DNA of 64,000 nt from Azospirillum sp. TSH100 (GTDB lineage Bacteria; Pseudomonadota; Alphaproteobacteria; Azospirillales; Azospirillaceae): positions 2,570,001 to 2,634,000 of the forward strand of contig NZ_CP039634.1 of assembly GCF_004923295.1 (NCBI RefSeq). Reading direction: 5' to 3'. The notes below the pieces were generated by a model that was not told the origin of the DNA, searched no databases, and worked only from the letters and a program-made list of their open reading frames with translations. Both the position numbers and the translations under genes were made by a program. Below, in pieces: positions 55,159 through 63,975 of the stretch (positions are counted from its first letter, which is position 1; every line of letters starts with the position of its first letter).

Positions 55159-55875
55159 TCAGGCCGCCCGCTTCGTCCTGCGCTTGGCATCGCGGCGGCG
55201 GGCACCCTTGGCGCCATACATCATGGCGTCGGCACGGCGCATCACCTCGTCCTCGCTGTCTTCGGCGCCATAGGGCTGGGTGCCGACGGAGAAGCGGACG
55301 GGCAGGCTCTGGCCGCCCCATTCCACATGGGTGGCGTCGGCGATGGCGGCCAGCTGGCCGGCGCGGGCGAGGCCGCTGACGGTGTCGGTATTGGTCAGCA
55401 GCACGGCGAATTCGTCGCCGCCCAGCCGGGCGACCACATCCTCCTGCCGGACGTTGCCGACGATCATCCGCGCCACCTGCCGCAGGTAAGCGTCGCCGGC
55501 GACATGGCCGTGGGTATCGTTGATGGCCTTGAAGCCGTCCAGATCGATCATGACCAGCAGCCCGCCGGCGGTGCCGTTGCGCCGGGCCGAAGCCAGTTCA
55601 CGCCGGAAGTGGCTGTAGAAGCCGCGCCGGTTCAACAAGCCGGTCAGCTCGTCCGTCATCGTCAGGCTTTCCAGGTAGGCGATGCGCTCCTGCAGCTCGG
55701 CGATCGTATCCTTCGCTTCGGCGAGCAGCGCGATCGTCTCGTCCAGCGTCTGGCGCTCGGTCCCCCGCAGAAGCCCGACGCGTGAGGCCAGCGCAACCGG
55801 TGACCAGCCGGCCGGCACGTCGAAACGGTCGGCAGCGTGATGCTTCAGGTCCAGGGCGGCGACGATGGCGTTCAT
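55159..55875 (-). CDS. GGDEF diguanylate cyclase
   Basis: A 238-residue protein. The N-terminal 85 residues form a helical, partly coiled-coil region (TLDETIALLAEAKDTIAELQ). The GGDEF domain covers about 85-225 with the active LGGDEF site and RQED as I-site motif. It starts DELTGLLNRRGFY, the usual cyclase entry. There is no membrane segment and no recognised sensor domain, so its input is unknown. The last residues are very basic (KGARRRDAKRRTKRAA), which is unusual. Confidence 0.9.
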   Translation of the reverse strand: MNAIVAALDLKHHAADRFDVPAGWSPVALASRVGLLRGTERQTLDETIALLAEAKDTIAELQERIAYLESLTMTDELTGLLNRRGFYSHFRRELASARRNGTAGGLLVMIDLDGFKAINDTHGHVAGDAYLRQVARMIVGNVRQEDVVARLGGDEFAVLLTNTDTVSGLARAGQLAAIADATHVEWGGQSLPVRFSVGTQPYGAEDSEDEVMRRADAMMYGAKGARRRDAKRRTKRAA

Positions 55876-56246
55876 GGGGTCGGCTCCTCTGATGAAGGTC
55901 GGAACACTTCGCCTTCTTCCAAGCAACCGCTGTGCCAACCCGCCACACCCCGCAGATACCAAGCATTTTATACATTTCCGGCGGATTGCGCCGTCGGATC
56001 ACCGGGCGGGGGTGGAGCCTCTTTCCCATCTGACCGGCATCTTCTGCCCACTCCAACCGGTCGGAGCAGGAAATCCCTGCCGGGTTCGGGGGCGGCGGAC
56101 GGGCCGGCAAAGGACTCCGGCCCCCAACACAAAGCCACCACATCCCCGGCTGTTTGTCGCGCCCCCGCTTGGCAAAGACCGCGCTTCCTTAACAAATTTT
56201 GCCATGCCTCCAATCCTCAGATGAGAACGGCAACGAGGAGGATGAA
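55876..56246. promoter_or_regulatory. Divergent region with possible parDE operator
   Basis: About 370 bases between the leftward GGDEF gene and parD. A 7-base inverted repeat, TGGCAAA at 56170-56176 and TTTGCCA at 56198-56204, brackets an AT-rich stretch about 45 bases before parD. ParD-type antitoxins repress their own promoter, so this is a candidate operator. No gene was supported in the rest. Confidence 0.4.
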
Positions 56247-56498
56247 ATGCCGACGATGAACATCAGCCCGCCCGAGAAGCTGGCTTCCTTCGTCGAGCAG
56301 GAAGTCGCGAGCGGCGGGTACTCATCGCAGAGCGAGGTGGTGCGCGATGCACTTCGCCTGCTCCACCGGGAACGGGCCGTTGAGCACGAGCGGCAGGAAA
56401 TGCTCCGGCGCGCCGTTATGGTCGGGATCGACGATTGGAAGGCAGGTCGTCTTGACGACCGCCCCATCGATGAAATCCTCGATGAAATCGAGGACTGA
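56247..56498 (+). CDS. parD: ParD-family antitoxin
   Basis: An 83-residue protein. The N-terminal part (NISPPEKLASFVEQEVASGG, then SSQSEVVRDALRLL) is a ribbon-helix-helix DNA-binding domain; the C-terminal half binds and neutralises the toxin. A GAGGAGG ribosome site lies just before the ATG. The next gene starts three bases after its stop and encodes the toxin, so the two form a type II toxin-antitoxin operon. Confidence 0.9.
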   Translation: MPTMNISPPEKLASFVEQEVASGGYSSQSEVVRDALRLLHRERAVEHERQEMLRRAVMVGIDDWKAGRLDDRPIDEILDEIED

Positions 56499-56501
56499 GC
56501 C

Positions 56502-56867
56502 TTGGGCGTTTATCGCGTCACCGACGCGGCGAAGCAGGATTTCAGGGCAATCCTGAAGGAAACCGGGGAGCAGTTCGGAACGCATCAGCGGCAGATCCAC
56601 AAAGGGCTGATCGCCGCTGCGGTCAAGATGGTCGCGACCGACCCCGGCCGTGGTGGCTCCTGGGACAGAGGCGGCATTGTGCCCGGCCTCCACGCGTTCC
56701 ACCTGGAGAATGCGGCCGGCAAGCGCGGAGCGGCCGCGCATACGCTGTACTATGCAGTGGAACATCCACCCGGTGGCTCCCCGCGTGTCGTCATCCTGCG
56801 TTTGCTGCACGAGGGCATGGAGCCAAACCTGCACGTCGCCCGAACCGGCCTCCCCGATTACCCCTGA
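56502..56867 (+). CDS. parE: ParE/RelE-family toxin
   Basis: A 121-residue protein starting at TTG. The fold's N-terminal block MGVYRVTDAAKQDFRAILKE and the C-terminal RVVILRLLHEGMEPNLH fit ParE toxins, which usually poison DNA gyrase; RelE-type mRNA cleavage cannot be excluded. It is longer than typical ParE (about 95-100), mainly through a Gly-rich insert (PGRGGSWDRGGIVPGLHAFH). Coupled to parD by a three-base gap. Confidence 0.82.
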   Translation: MGVYRVTDAAKQDFRAILKETGEQFGTHQRQIHKGLIAAAVKMVATDPGRGGSWDRGGIVPGLHAFHLENAAGKRGAAAHTLYYAVEHPPGGSPRVVILRLLHEGMEPNLHVARTGLPDYP

Positions 56868-56894
56868 ACAAGGGAGCACCGCGAGGCGACGCCG

Positions 56895-56941
56895 AAAAAG
56901 CCAAGTCCCCGGAAGGCTTCGAGTACCTTCCGGGGACTTGG
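56895..56941 (-). terminator. Strong hairpin terminator of the dehydrogenase gene
   Basis: A perfect 16-base inverted repeat (56901-56916 with 56926-56941, nine-base loop) is followed on the minus strand by CTTTTT. It ends the leftward hydroxyacid dehydrogenase gene and also lies 33 bases after parE. Confidence 0.9.
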
Positions 56942-56966
56942 GGCAACAGCTTTATGTTTAGAGGCT

Positions 56967-58007
56967 TCACACCACCCTGTCGGGGGCCGGCCTGCCGGCC
57001 ATCACCGCATCGACATTGTCCAGCGCCTTGAACCCCATGGCGTTCCGCGTCTCCACCGTCGCACTGCCCAGATGCGGCAGCAGGAAGGCGTTGGGCAGGT
57101 CGCGATAGCCGGGATGGAGGTTCGGCTCATTCTCGAACACGTCGAGCCCGGCGGCCGCCAACCGACCACGCTTCAGCGCGTCGATCACCGCGCCGTCGTC
57201 CACCACGGTGCCGCGCGCAGTGTTGATCAGGATGGCCCCCGGCGGCAGCCGGTCGATCCGTTCGGCGTTCAGCCAATGTCGGGTTTCCGCCGTGGCGGGG
57301 AAGTGAAGCGACAGGACATCGCACACCGGCAGCATTGCCTCCGGATCGGCGTGATAGGTGGCGCCCAGCTCCAGCTCCGGCGGCAGCCGGCGGCGGTTGC
57401 TGTAATGGATGGTCATGCCGAAGGCGCGGGCGCGGGCGGCCACCGCCTGCCCGATGCGGCCCATGCCGATGATGCCCAGCCGCTTGCCGCCGACATGGGT
57501 GCCCATCAGCTGGGTCGGGGTCCAGCCGGTCCAGGCATTGGCGCGGATCATCCGCTCGCCCTCCGACGCGCGCCGCGCCGCACCCAGCAACAGAAGCAGC
57601 GCGATGTCAGCGGTGGCGTCGGTCAGGACGTCCGGCGTGTTGGTGACGGTCAGGCCGCGGGCGCGCGCCGCCTCCAGGTCGATGTGGTCGGTGCCGACCG
57701 AGAAGGTCGCCAGCACCCGAACACTCTGCGGCAGCGCCGCGATGGCGGCGGCGTCCAGCCGGTCGCCGGCACAGCAGAGCACGGCGTCGGCCCCGATCTC
57801 CGCGGCGCGGGCGGCGATCTCCGCCCCGCTGAAGGCGCGGTCATCCGGATTGAGCACAGCCCGGTAGTCGCGCGACGCCCGCGCTTCCACCGCATCGGGA
57901 AGTCGGCGGGTCAGCAGCAGCACGGGGTGGGCAGAGGAATGGGCAGAGGGGCGGGCGGCGGGACTGTCCGACTGCGTCACGGGCTGCACCTCGGCAGGGC
58001 TTGTCAT
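56967..58007 (-). CDS. D-isomer-specific 2-hydroxyacid dehydrogenase
   Basis: A 346-residue NAD(P)-dependent oxidoreductase resembling glyoxylate/hydroxypyruvate reductases. The dinucleotide loop is GIIGMGRIGQAVAARARAFG. Catalytic residues appear as Arg in INTARGTVVDDG, Glu in DVFENEPNLH and His in LLPHLGSATVETR. The ATG at 58007 begins about 30 Ser/Ala/Pro-rich residues before the domain. A further ATG at 58037 is possible. Glyoxylate or hydroxypyruvate is a likely substrate but not proven. Confidence 0.88.
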   Translation of the reverse strand: MTSPAEVQPVTQSDSPAARPSAHSSAHPVLLLTRRLPDAVEARASRDYRAVLNPDDRAFSGAEIAARAAEIGADAVLCCAGDRLDAAAIAALPQSVRVLATFSVGTDHIDLEAARARGLTVTNTPDVLTDATADIALLLLLGAARRASEGERMIRANAWTGWTPTQLMGTHVGGKRLGIIGMGRIGQAVAARARAFGMTIHYSNRRRLPPELELGATYHADPEAMLPVCDVLSLHFPATAETRHWLNAERIDRLPPGAILINTARGTVVDDGAVIDALKRGRLAAAGLDVFENEPNLHPGYRDLPNAFLLPHLGSATVETRNAMGFKALDNVDAVMAGRPAPDRVV

Positions 58008-58103
58008 TCCGGCGGTTCCCTTCCATTGATAGGACATTCGGGTGGCGGGCCTTTCGGACCGCGGCAAAAACACCCATACTCCACCAAGAGCCGTCAATCA
58101 CCT

Positions 58104-58973
58104 GTGGATCCCGTCTTGCTCGACCGTCTTTCTGCCTTTCCGGCAACCGTTGGCGCGGTCCTCGCAGCCGCCGTTTCCGCCGGTGCGCTTCTCGCGGCCT
58201 CCCCTGCCCTGGCTCAGCCGGCCGCGACCTCGCTGGCGGCGGTGGCGGCCAGGATCCAGCCCCACCGGGCGATCTACGCCATGTCGCTGGGATCGGCGCG
58301 CAACGGATCGAAGGTCAGCGACGTCCGCGGCCGCATGATGTTTGAATGGGCCGACGCCTGCGACGGCTGGACGACGGAGCAGCGCTTCCAGCTCCGCTTC
58401 GTCTACAGCGAAGGCGAGGACATGGCGATGAACACCAACTACACGACGTGGGAGGCGAAGAATGGCCTGCGCTACCGCTTCAACGTCCGCAAGCTGGTGA
58501 ATGGCGAGGTCGACGAGGAGGTGCGCGGCGAGGCGAACCTGAGCGCCGACGGCGCCGGCAGCGCCCAGTTCACCAAGCCCGAACCTCAGGAGATGGAACT
58601 GCCGGCGGGCACCATGTTCCCGACCGCCCACACACTGGCGATCCTGGACCATGCCGAACGGACCGAGCCCTTCTTCACCCGCACCATCTTCGACGGATCC
58701 GACGCCGACGGCCCGACCGAGGTGTCGACCGTTGTCGGCAAGCCCGGCGCGCCGAAGGATGCGGCCAAGGACCCGCTGCTGAAGGTGGGCAAAGCCTGGC
58801 CGGTCCGCATGGCCTTCTTCCCGGTGCAGAGCGATTCGGCGCAGCCGGAATATGAGATGAGCCTGCATCTGCTGGAGAACGGCATCGCCGAGTCCATGCA
58901 GATCGACTATGGCGATTTCACCGTGAACGCCGTGCTGGAAAAGATCGAGGCTCTGCCGAAATCGGGCTGCTGA
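58104..58973 (+). CDS. eipB: EipB-like periplasmic envelope protein (DUF1849)
   Basis: A 289-residue secreted protein with an N-terminal hydrophobic signal (about residues 15-38, ending ASPALAQ). It matches DUF1849/EipB: IQPHRAIYAMSLGSARNGSK, then GRMMFEWADACDGWTTEQRF and FFTRTIFDGSDADG. Cys86 and the terminal Cys289 correspond to the conserved disulfide of Brucella EipB, which is needed for envelope integrity. The start is GTG at 58104; TTG at 58116 is an alternative. It is divergent from the dehydrogenase. Confidence 0.85.
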   Translation: MDPVLLDRLSAFPATVGAVLAAAVSAGALLAASPALAQPAATSLAAVAARIQPHRAIYAMSLGSARNGSKVSDVRGRMMFEWADACDGWTTEQRFQLRFVYSEGEDMAMNTNYTTWEAKNGLRYRFNVRKLVNGEVDEEVRGEANLSADGAGSAQFTKPEPQEMELPAGTMFPTAHTLAILDHAERTEPFFTRTIFDGSDADGPTEVSTVVGKPGAPKDAAKDPLLKVGKAWPVRMAFFPVQSDSAQPEYEMSLHLLENGIAESMQIDYGDFTVNAVLEKIEALPKSGC

Positions 58974-59137
58974 ACGGGCCCGCCGCCCGTGACATTTTAC
59001 ACGGCCTTTACCGGCCTGTGGGATGGGTGGCGGTTTCCCTGTTGATCGCGACTCGCGGCTGCGCTTAACTGTCGGTTGAATTTGCGCAACAGGCCGGCGA
59101 CTCCATTGGGCAACCGGCCGTCCGAGGGTTTTCCGTC

Positions 59138-59365
59138 ATGAGCAAGAAGCATGTCCAGGTCGGGCAGGTTTTCCAACCGGTCGGCAGCGCCGGCGGCCGC
59201 GGTTGGCGGGTGACGGCCACGGTCAACCTGCTGGGCATTCCCCACGCCCGCGTCGTCAGCACCGAAGACGACGGCGTGTCGAAGACCCTGAGCTGCTCGG
59301 TCCTCGCCGACACCAGCCACTACCGCCTGATCGCCTCGGCCCCGGCGGACGGGATGGCGGCGTGA
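59138..59365 (+). CDS. Small hypothetical protein, 75 residues
   Basis: A 75-residue protein reading MSKKHVQVGQVFQPVGSAGG and continuing RGWRVTATVNLLGIPHARVV. A GAGGG ribosome site precedes the ATG. It is predicted to be a small beta-rich protein, with one Cys and no membrane segment. No family is recognised. It ends 49 bases before the end of the convergent rarA gene. Confidence 0.6.
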   Translation: MSKKHVQVGQVFQPVGSAGGRGWRVTATVNLLGIPHARVVSTEDDGVSKTLSCSVLADTSHYRLIASAPADGMAA

Positions 59366-59414
59366 GAGCGGCGGCTGAGCGGACGTTGTCGACCCTCGGC
59401 ACGGCGTCCGCTTC

Positions 59415-60734
59415 CTACTCCTCTCCCCGCCGCTCGCGCAGCTTCGCCCAATAGTCGAGCCGCTTGCGCAGATCGCGCTCGAAGCCGCGCTCCACCGGCT
59501 GGTAGAACTCGCGTCGCGCCATCCCGTCCGGGAAATAATTCTGGCCGGAGAAGCCTTCGGCCGTGTCGTGGTCGTATTCATATCCCTTGCCGTAGCCGAT
59601 GGTCTTCATCAGCTTGGTCGGCGCGTTCAGGATATGCTTGGGCGGCATCAGCGAGCCGGTTTCCTTCGCCGCGCGCACCGACGCCTTGTAGGCGGTATAG
59701 CCTGCATTCGACTTCGGCGCCGTGCCCAGATAGATGACCAGCTGGGCCAGGGCCAGTTCGCCCTCGGGGCTGCCCAGCCGCTCATAAGCCTCCCAGGCGG
59801 CGATGGCCTGGGTCAGGGCGTTGGGATCGGCCAGACCCACATCCTCCACCGCGAAGCGGGTCAGCCGGCGGGCGATGTAGCGCGGATCCTCGCCGCCGTC
59901 GAGCATGCGGCTGTACCAGTAGAGCGCCGCATCGGTGTCCGATCCGCGCAGCGATTTGTGCAGCGCGCTGATGAGGTTGTAATGCCCCTCCTGCGACTTG
60001 TCGTAGAGCGGGGCGCGGCGCTGGATGGTGGCGGCAAGCGCGTTGGTGTCCAGCACCGTGTCGCCCGGCAGCGCGAACAGCTCCTCGCACAGGTTCAGGC
60101 AGAAGCGGCCGTCGCCGTCGGCCATCGCCTTCACTGCGGCCCGTGCGTCGGCATCCAGCGGCAGCGGCCGGCCCATCTCGGCCTCCGCCCGCGACAGCAG
60201 CCTTTCCAGCGCCGCGTCGTCCAGCCGGTTCAATACGAAGACCTGCGCCCGCGACAGCAAGGCGGCGTTCAACTCGAAGGACGGATTCTCGGTGGTGGCG
60301 CCGACCAGCGTGACGGTGCCGTCCTCGACGAAAGGCAGGAAGCCGTCCTGCTGCGAGCGGTTGAAGCGGTGGATCTCGTCGATGAACAGCAGCGTGCCCT
60401 GACCCGCCACCCGGCGGGCGCGGGCGGCCTCGAACACCTTGCGCAGGTCGGCGACGCCGGAGAACACCGCCGACAGCGGCTCGAAATGCAGATCGGTGCT
60501 GTGGGCCAGCAGGCGGGCGATGGTGGTCTTGCCGCAGCCGGGCGGCCCCCACAGAACCATGGAGGCCAGCCGTCGTGCCGCCACCATGCGGCCCAGCGGA
60601 CCGTCGGGCTTCAGCAGATGGTCCTGCCCGACGACCTCGTCCAGCGTGCGCGGGCGCAGCCGGTCGGCGAGCGGACGGGGAGCCGCCGCAGAGAACAGCC
60701 CGGCATCCCCGCCCGACTCGCCGCGTCTTGCCAT
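59415..60734 (-). CDS. rarA: Replication-associated recombination protein RarA (MgsA)
   Basis: A 439-residue AAA+ ATPase. Walker A is GPPGCGKTT at residues 63-71 and Walker B is LLFIDEIHRFN. GATTENPSFELNAALLSRAQ is sensor 1 region, and the C-terminal MgsA domain has TLxxTGYGKGYEYDHD-like NAPTKLMKTIGYGKGYEYDH. RarA acts at stalled replication forks. It stands 10 bases downstream of the small lipoprotein gene on the same strand. Confidence 0.95.
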   Translation of the reverse strand: MARRGESGGDAGLFSAAAPRPLADRLRPRTLDEVVGQDHLLKPDGPLGRMVAARRLASMVLWGPPGCGKTTIARLLAHSTDLHFEPLSAVFSGVADLRKVFEAARARRVAGQGTLLFIDEIHRFNRSQQDGFLPFVEDGTVTLVGATTENPSFELNAALLSRAQVFVLNRLDDAALERLLSRAEAEMGRPLPLDADARAAVKAMADGDGRFCLNLCEELFALPGDTVLDTNALAATIQRRAPLYDKSQEGHYNLISALHKSLRGSDTDAALYWYSRMLDGGEDPRYIARRLTRFAVEDVGLADPNALTQAIAAWEAYERLGSPEGELALAQLVIYLGTAPKSNAGYTAYKASVRAAKETGSLMPPKHILNAPTKLMKTIGYGKGYEYDHDTAEGFSGQNYFPDGMARREFYQPVERGFERDLRKRLDYWAKLRERRGEE

Positions 60735-60744
60735 GACTGCCGCC

Positions 60745-61116
60745 TCAGCGCACCGAGGTGCAGCGCTGGTAGCACTGCTTCAGCTGGTAGCTGCAGTTGT
60801 CGGTCGGGCTGAAGGGGGTCGAATCGGTGCGGTCGATGCCGCCCTGGTTGCGGGCCGCGACCGAATCCATGCAGGAATTGTGGCTGCGCTCGCACTGCGC
60901 CTGGCAGGAAGCCCCCGCACCGGTGCCGCCGTCGATCCGCAGCGACTGGTCGTCGGCGCCGGCGCGCGGGGTGGACGGTCCGGGGACGACGGTGACGGTG
61001 GGGGCCGGGCCGGCGGAGTGACGCGAGGCCGGATCGGCGCAGGCCGACAGACCGAGCAGGGCCACGGCCATGAGCGGGGCCATAAGCGGGGCGACGAGAC
61101 GGACCGGACGGAACAT
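60745..61116 (-). CDS. Small cysteine-containing lipoprotein
   Basis: A 123-residue lipoprotein with lipobox LSAC near residues 23-26 after a hydrophobic segment. The mature part has several Cys in CQAQCERSHNSCMDS and NCSYQLKQCYQRC, which could form disulfides in the periplasm. The family is not recognised. It is followed by rarA on the same strand. Confidence 0.7.
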   Translation of the reverse strand: MFRPVRLVAPLMAPLMAVALLGLSACADPASRHSAGPAPTVTVVPGPSTPRAGADDQSLRIDGGTGAGASCQAQCERSHNSCMDSVAARNQGGIDRTDSTPFSPTDNCSYQLKQCYQRCTSVR

Positions 61117-61246
61117 AGCCACGACGGCTCCTATTGTTCTTGTTGTGAGGACGGCCATTGGCATGGCGGAATGCCACACCCCTCTGGACCATCCCCCGTT
61201 CGGTCCCCACTATGCCGATATCAGCAGCAAGAAGGGAATGACTGAA

Positions 61247-61519
61247 ATGACACCGGAATCGGACGGCAGATCGCCGCACAGCCCACCGCGCCACCGGTCC
61301 TGGCGGCTGTTGCTGGCACTGCTCGTCCTTGGCCTCGTCATGCTGGGCTCGCGCGTGCTGGCCCTGCCCAACATCGGCATGGGCGAGATGATCGTCCCGC
61401 TGCTGGGCGGGCTGTTCGTGGCGGTCGCCATCGTCCTGATCGTGCGCCGCGACCGTGCCGACCGTGCCGCCCTGCCCCCGTCCCGGCGCAACCGCCAGGA
61501 CCAGGGCATGCCCGACTGA
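61247..61519 (+). CDS. Small two-segment membrane protein
   Basis: A 90-residue protein with two hydrophobic segments (about residues 19-39 and 47-66, LLALLVLGLVMLGSRVLAL and MIVPLLGGLFVAVAIVLIV) and a basic tail RRDRADRAALPPSRRNRQD. The ATG at 61247 is preferred because GAAGGG is ten bases upstream; another ATG at 61238 is too close to it. Function unknown. Confidence 0.6.
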   Translation: MTPESDGRSPHSPPRHRSWRLLLALLVLGLVMLGSRVLALPNIGMGEMIVPLLGGLFVAVAIVLIVRRDRADRAALPPSRRNRQDQGMPD

Positions 61520-61537
61520 CTCGGGTTTTCCCCATGT

Positions 61538-61635
61538 GATTCACGCTTCAAGCGGTTCCGCTTGAAGCGATCACAATTTGTGTTTGGCGATCGGATTCAC
61601 GCTTCAAATCGGGTCCGATTTTACGCGATCCGATC
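61538..61635. repeat. Pair of adjacent REP-like palindromes
   Basis: Two elements share the entry GATTCACGCTTC and exit GCGATC but differ in the stem core. The first (61538-61572) has a perfect 12-base stem, 61544-61555 with 61558-61569. The second (61589-61635) has a core stem AAATCGG/CCGATTT (61606-61621) inside an outer repeat GATCGGAT/ATCCGATC. The second abuts the stop of the YqaA-like gene and could act as a terminator. Confidence 0.75.
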
Positions 61636-62213
61636 TAGACGAACTTGAAGCTGAGCAGGCCGCCGACCACCACGACCAGAAGGACGGTGGCCACCAGCAT
61701 CAGCCGCTTCTCGATGATGTGCTGAACCTGCGGACCATAGAAGTGCAGCAGGATGGCGATCATGTAGAATCGGGAAAAGCGCGCGACGATCGAACAGAGG
61801 ACGAAGACCGTCAAGTCGAGATGGGCGAATCCGGCGGTGATCGTCAGCAGCTTGTAGGGGATCGGCGTCACCCCCTTGAGGATCAGGAACCAGGGGCCGA
61901 ATTCGGAGAACATCTCCTGGAAATGCTGGAACGACTCCTGCGCGTTGTAGAAGTCGATGATCATCCGCCCGACGCTCTCGAACAGATAGAAGCCCAGCGC
62001 ATAGCCCAGCAGGCCGCCCAGCAGCGACGCGAGCGCGCAGATGTTGGTGTAGAACCACAGCTTCTTCGGCTTCTCCAGACACATCGGCACCAGCATCACG
62101 TCCGGTGGCAATGGGAAGAAGGAGCTTTCGGCGAAGGAGATCGCCGACATCCACCAGACGGCATCGTCGCGGGCGGACAGGCGCTGGAGGCGCGTGTAAA
62201 GAGAACGCAACAT
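61635..62213 (-). CDS. YqaA/DedA-type membrane protein
   Basis: A 192-residue membrane protein of the SNARE-associated/DedA superfamily. The block AISFAESSFFPLPPDVMLVP includes the acidic residue and the Pro-rich re-entrant loop typical of YqaA. GVTPIPYKLLTITAGFAHLD is the second re-entrant region. The family helps flip undecaprenyl phosphate or other lipids. The ATG at 62213 excludes a 41-residue extension. Confidence 0.85.
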   Translation of the reverse strand: MLRSLYTRLQRLSARDDAVWWMSAISFAESSFFPLPPDVMLVPMCLEKPKKLWFYTNICALASLLGGLLGYALGFYLFESVGRMIIDFYNAQESFQHFQEMFSEFGPWFLILKGVTPIPYKLLTITAGFAHLDLTVFVLCSIVARFSRFYMIAILLHFYGPQVQHIIEKRLMLVATVLLVVVVGGLLSFKFV

Positions 62214-62231
62214 TTGACCGGCCACATAAGA

Positions 62232-62269
62232 GAAAACCCTTCCTTCGGGGAGATCCCCGAAGGAAGGGT
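62232..62269 (-). terminator. Intrinsic terminator of the rpoA-rplQ unit
   Basis: A perfect 15-base stem (62236-62250 with 62255-62269, loop agat) is followed on the minus strand by TTTTCTCTTAT. It lies 100 bases after the rplQ stop. Confidence 0.92.
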
Positions 62270-62368
62270 CTAATATATCACCGATATCGGCGGTTCCGTC
62301 CTGTGCAACACGGGATACTGAGACCCGATGCCGCACAGGGCAGAAGACCGGCCCGATTGCCGGCCATG

Positions 62369-62797
62369 TTACTCAGCGGTCTCGCCCTCGGCCTCGGCGA
62401 CGTTCTGCGTCGGGCCGGAGTTCTGGCCCTTGGCCGAAACGTCACGGTCGACCAGCTCGAACACCGCCATGTCGGCGGCGTCGCCATAGCGGAAACCGGC
62501 CTTCAGGACGCGGCTGTAGCCACCCTGGCGGTCCTTGTAACGGTCGGCCAGGACGGTGAACAGCTTGGTCACCGTCTCGTTGTCACGCAGCTGGGCGAAA
62601 GCCAGACGACGGTTGGCCAGGCCACCCTTCTTGCCGAGCGTGATCAGCTTGTCGACGATCGGACGCAGGTCCTTCGCCTTCGGCAGGGTGGTGGTGATCT
62701 GCTCGTGCTTGATCACCGCGTTCGCCATGTTCGAGAACATGGCCTTGCGGTGGCTGCTGGTCTTGCTGAACTTACGTCCCGAAACGCCGTGACGCAT
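62369..62797 (-). CDS. rplQ: 50S ribosomal protein L17
   Basis: A 142-residue large-subunit ribosomal protein. The N-terminal block [20 protein letters not shown] and [20 protein letters not shown] are diagnostic. The C-terminal 25 residues ([20 protein letters not shown]) are an acidic extension common in alphaproteobacteria. It follows rpoA in the conserved order, with a longer than usual gap of 161 bases. Confidence 0.97.
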   Translation of the reverse strand: MRHGVSGRKFSKTSSHRKAMFSNMANAVIKHEQITTTLPKAKDLRPIVDKLITLGKKGGLANRRLAFAQLRDNETVTKLFTVLADRYKDRQGGYSRVLKAGFRYGDAADMAVFELVDRDVSAKGQNSGPTQNVAEAEGETAE

Positions 62798-62908
62798 GGC
62801 GGTCCTCCTTCATGGCATGGCCCCCCTCGGGGAGCCGATCGTGAACCCCGCCGCCCAGTCGTAACGCTGGTACGGCTTGCGGGTCGGGCCGTGGCGGCCC
62901 TGGGAAAT

Positions 62909-62941
62909 GCGCCCTTCCCGACCGAAAAGCAGGAAGGGCGC
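62909..62941 (-). other. Hairpin in the rpoA-rplQ gap
   Basis: A perfect 10-base inverted repeat (62909-62918 with 62932-62941, 13-base loop) sits just after the rpoA stop. With no U-run it is more likely an RNA-processing or attenuating structure than a terminator. Confidence 0.5.
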
Positions 62942-62958
62942 GGCAAACAGCGAGATGC

Positions 62959-63975
62959 TTAGTACGGCTCTTCCAGACGCTTGGCCAGCTCTTCGATGTT
63001 CTCAGGCGGCCAGTTCGGGATTTCCATACCGAGGTGCAGGCCCATCTGGGACAGCACTTCCTTGATCTCGTTCAGCGACTTGCGGCCGAAGTTCGGGGTG
63101 CGGAGCATTTCCGCTTCCGTCTTCTGCACCAGATCGCCGATGTAGACGATGTTGTCGTTCTTGAGGCAGTTGGCCGAACGGACCGACAGTTCCAGCTCGT
63201 CCACCTTGCGGAGCAGGTTCTTGTTGAACGGAACCTCCTCGTGCTTCTCCTCGGAGACGGCGTGCGTCGGCTCCTCGAAGTTGATGAACAGCTGCAGCTG
63301 GTCCTGCAGGATGCGGGCGGCGAGCGCCACCGCGTCGTCCGGCTTGACCGAACCATTGGTCTCCACCGTCATCGACAGGCGGTCATAGTCGGTGACCTGC
63401 CCGACGCGGGCATTGTCGACCTTGTAGGACACCTTGCGGACCGGGGAGAACAGCGCGTCGATCGGAATGAGCCCGATGGGCGCGTCCTCCGGACGGTTCT
63501 GGCTGGCCGGGACATAGCCCTTGCCGGTCTCGACCGTCAGTTCCATGTTCAGCCGCGCGCCATTGTCCAGCGTGCAGATGACCAGTTCCGGATCCATGAC
63601 CTGGATGTCGGGACCGGTCTCGATCATGCCGGCCTTGACCTCGCCCGGGCCTTCGGCACGCAGGCGCATGCGCTTCGGGCCGTCGCCGCCCATGCGCAGA
63701 CCCATCGTCTTGATGTTCAGGACGATGTCGGTCACGTCCTCGCGGACGCCGGGAATGGACGAGAACTCGTGCAGCACGCCGTCGATGTGGATCGACGTGA
63801 CGGCGGCACCCTGCAGCGAGGAGAGCAGGATGCGGCGCAGCGCGTTGCCCAGCGTCAGACCGAAGCCGCGTTCCAGCGGCTCGGCGACCACGGTCGCGAA
63901 GCGGTCGGCGTCGTCGCCGGGCTGGATGTCCAGCTTGCTCGGCTTAATCAGTTCCTGCCAGTTCTTCTGAAGCAC
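62959..63975 (-). CDS. rpoA: RNA polymerase alpha subunit
   Basis: A 338-residue protein of standard alpha length. The N-terminal assembly domain has [20 protein letters not shown], followed by a linker (residues about 235-250) and the C-terminal UP-element and activator-binding domain with [20 protein letters not shown] and [20 protein letters not shown]. The start is GTG at 63975 with a GAGG ribosome site; an in-frame TGA lies just upstream, so no earlier start is possible. Confidence 0.97.
   Translation of the reverse strand: MLQKNWQELIKPSKLDIQPGDDADRFATVVAEPLERGFGLTLGNALRRILLSSLQGAAVTSIHIDGVLHEFSSIPGVREDVTDIVLNIKTMGLRMGGDGPKRMRLRAEGPGEVKAGMIETGPDIQVMDPELVICTLDNGARLNMELTVETGKGYVPASQNRPEDAPIGLIPIDALFSPVRKVSYKVDNARVGQVTDYDRLSMTVETNGSVKPDDAVALAARILQDQLQLFINFEEPTHAVSEEKHEEVPFNKNLLRKVDELELSVRSANCLKNDNIVYIGDLVQKTEAEMLRTPNFGRKSLNEIKEVLSQMGLHLGMEIPNWPPENIEELAKRLEEPY

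Noticed and set aside
61538..61635. Attachment site or insertion-sequence end
   Set aside because: There is no adjacent tRNA, integrase or transposase, and the pattern fits paired REP-like palindromes better.
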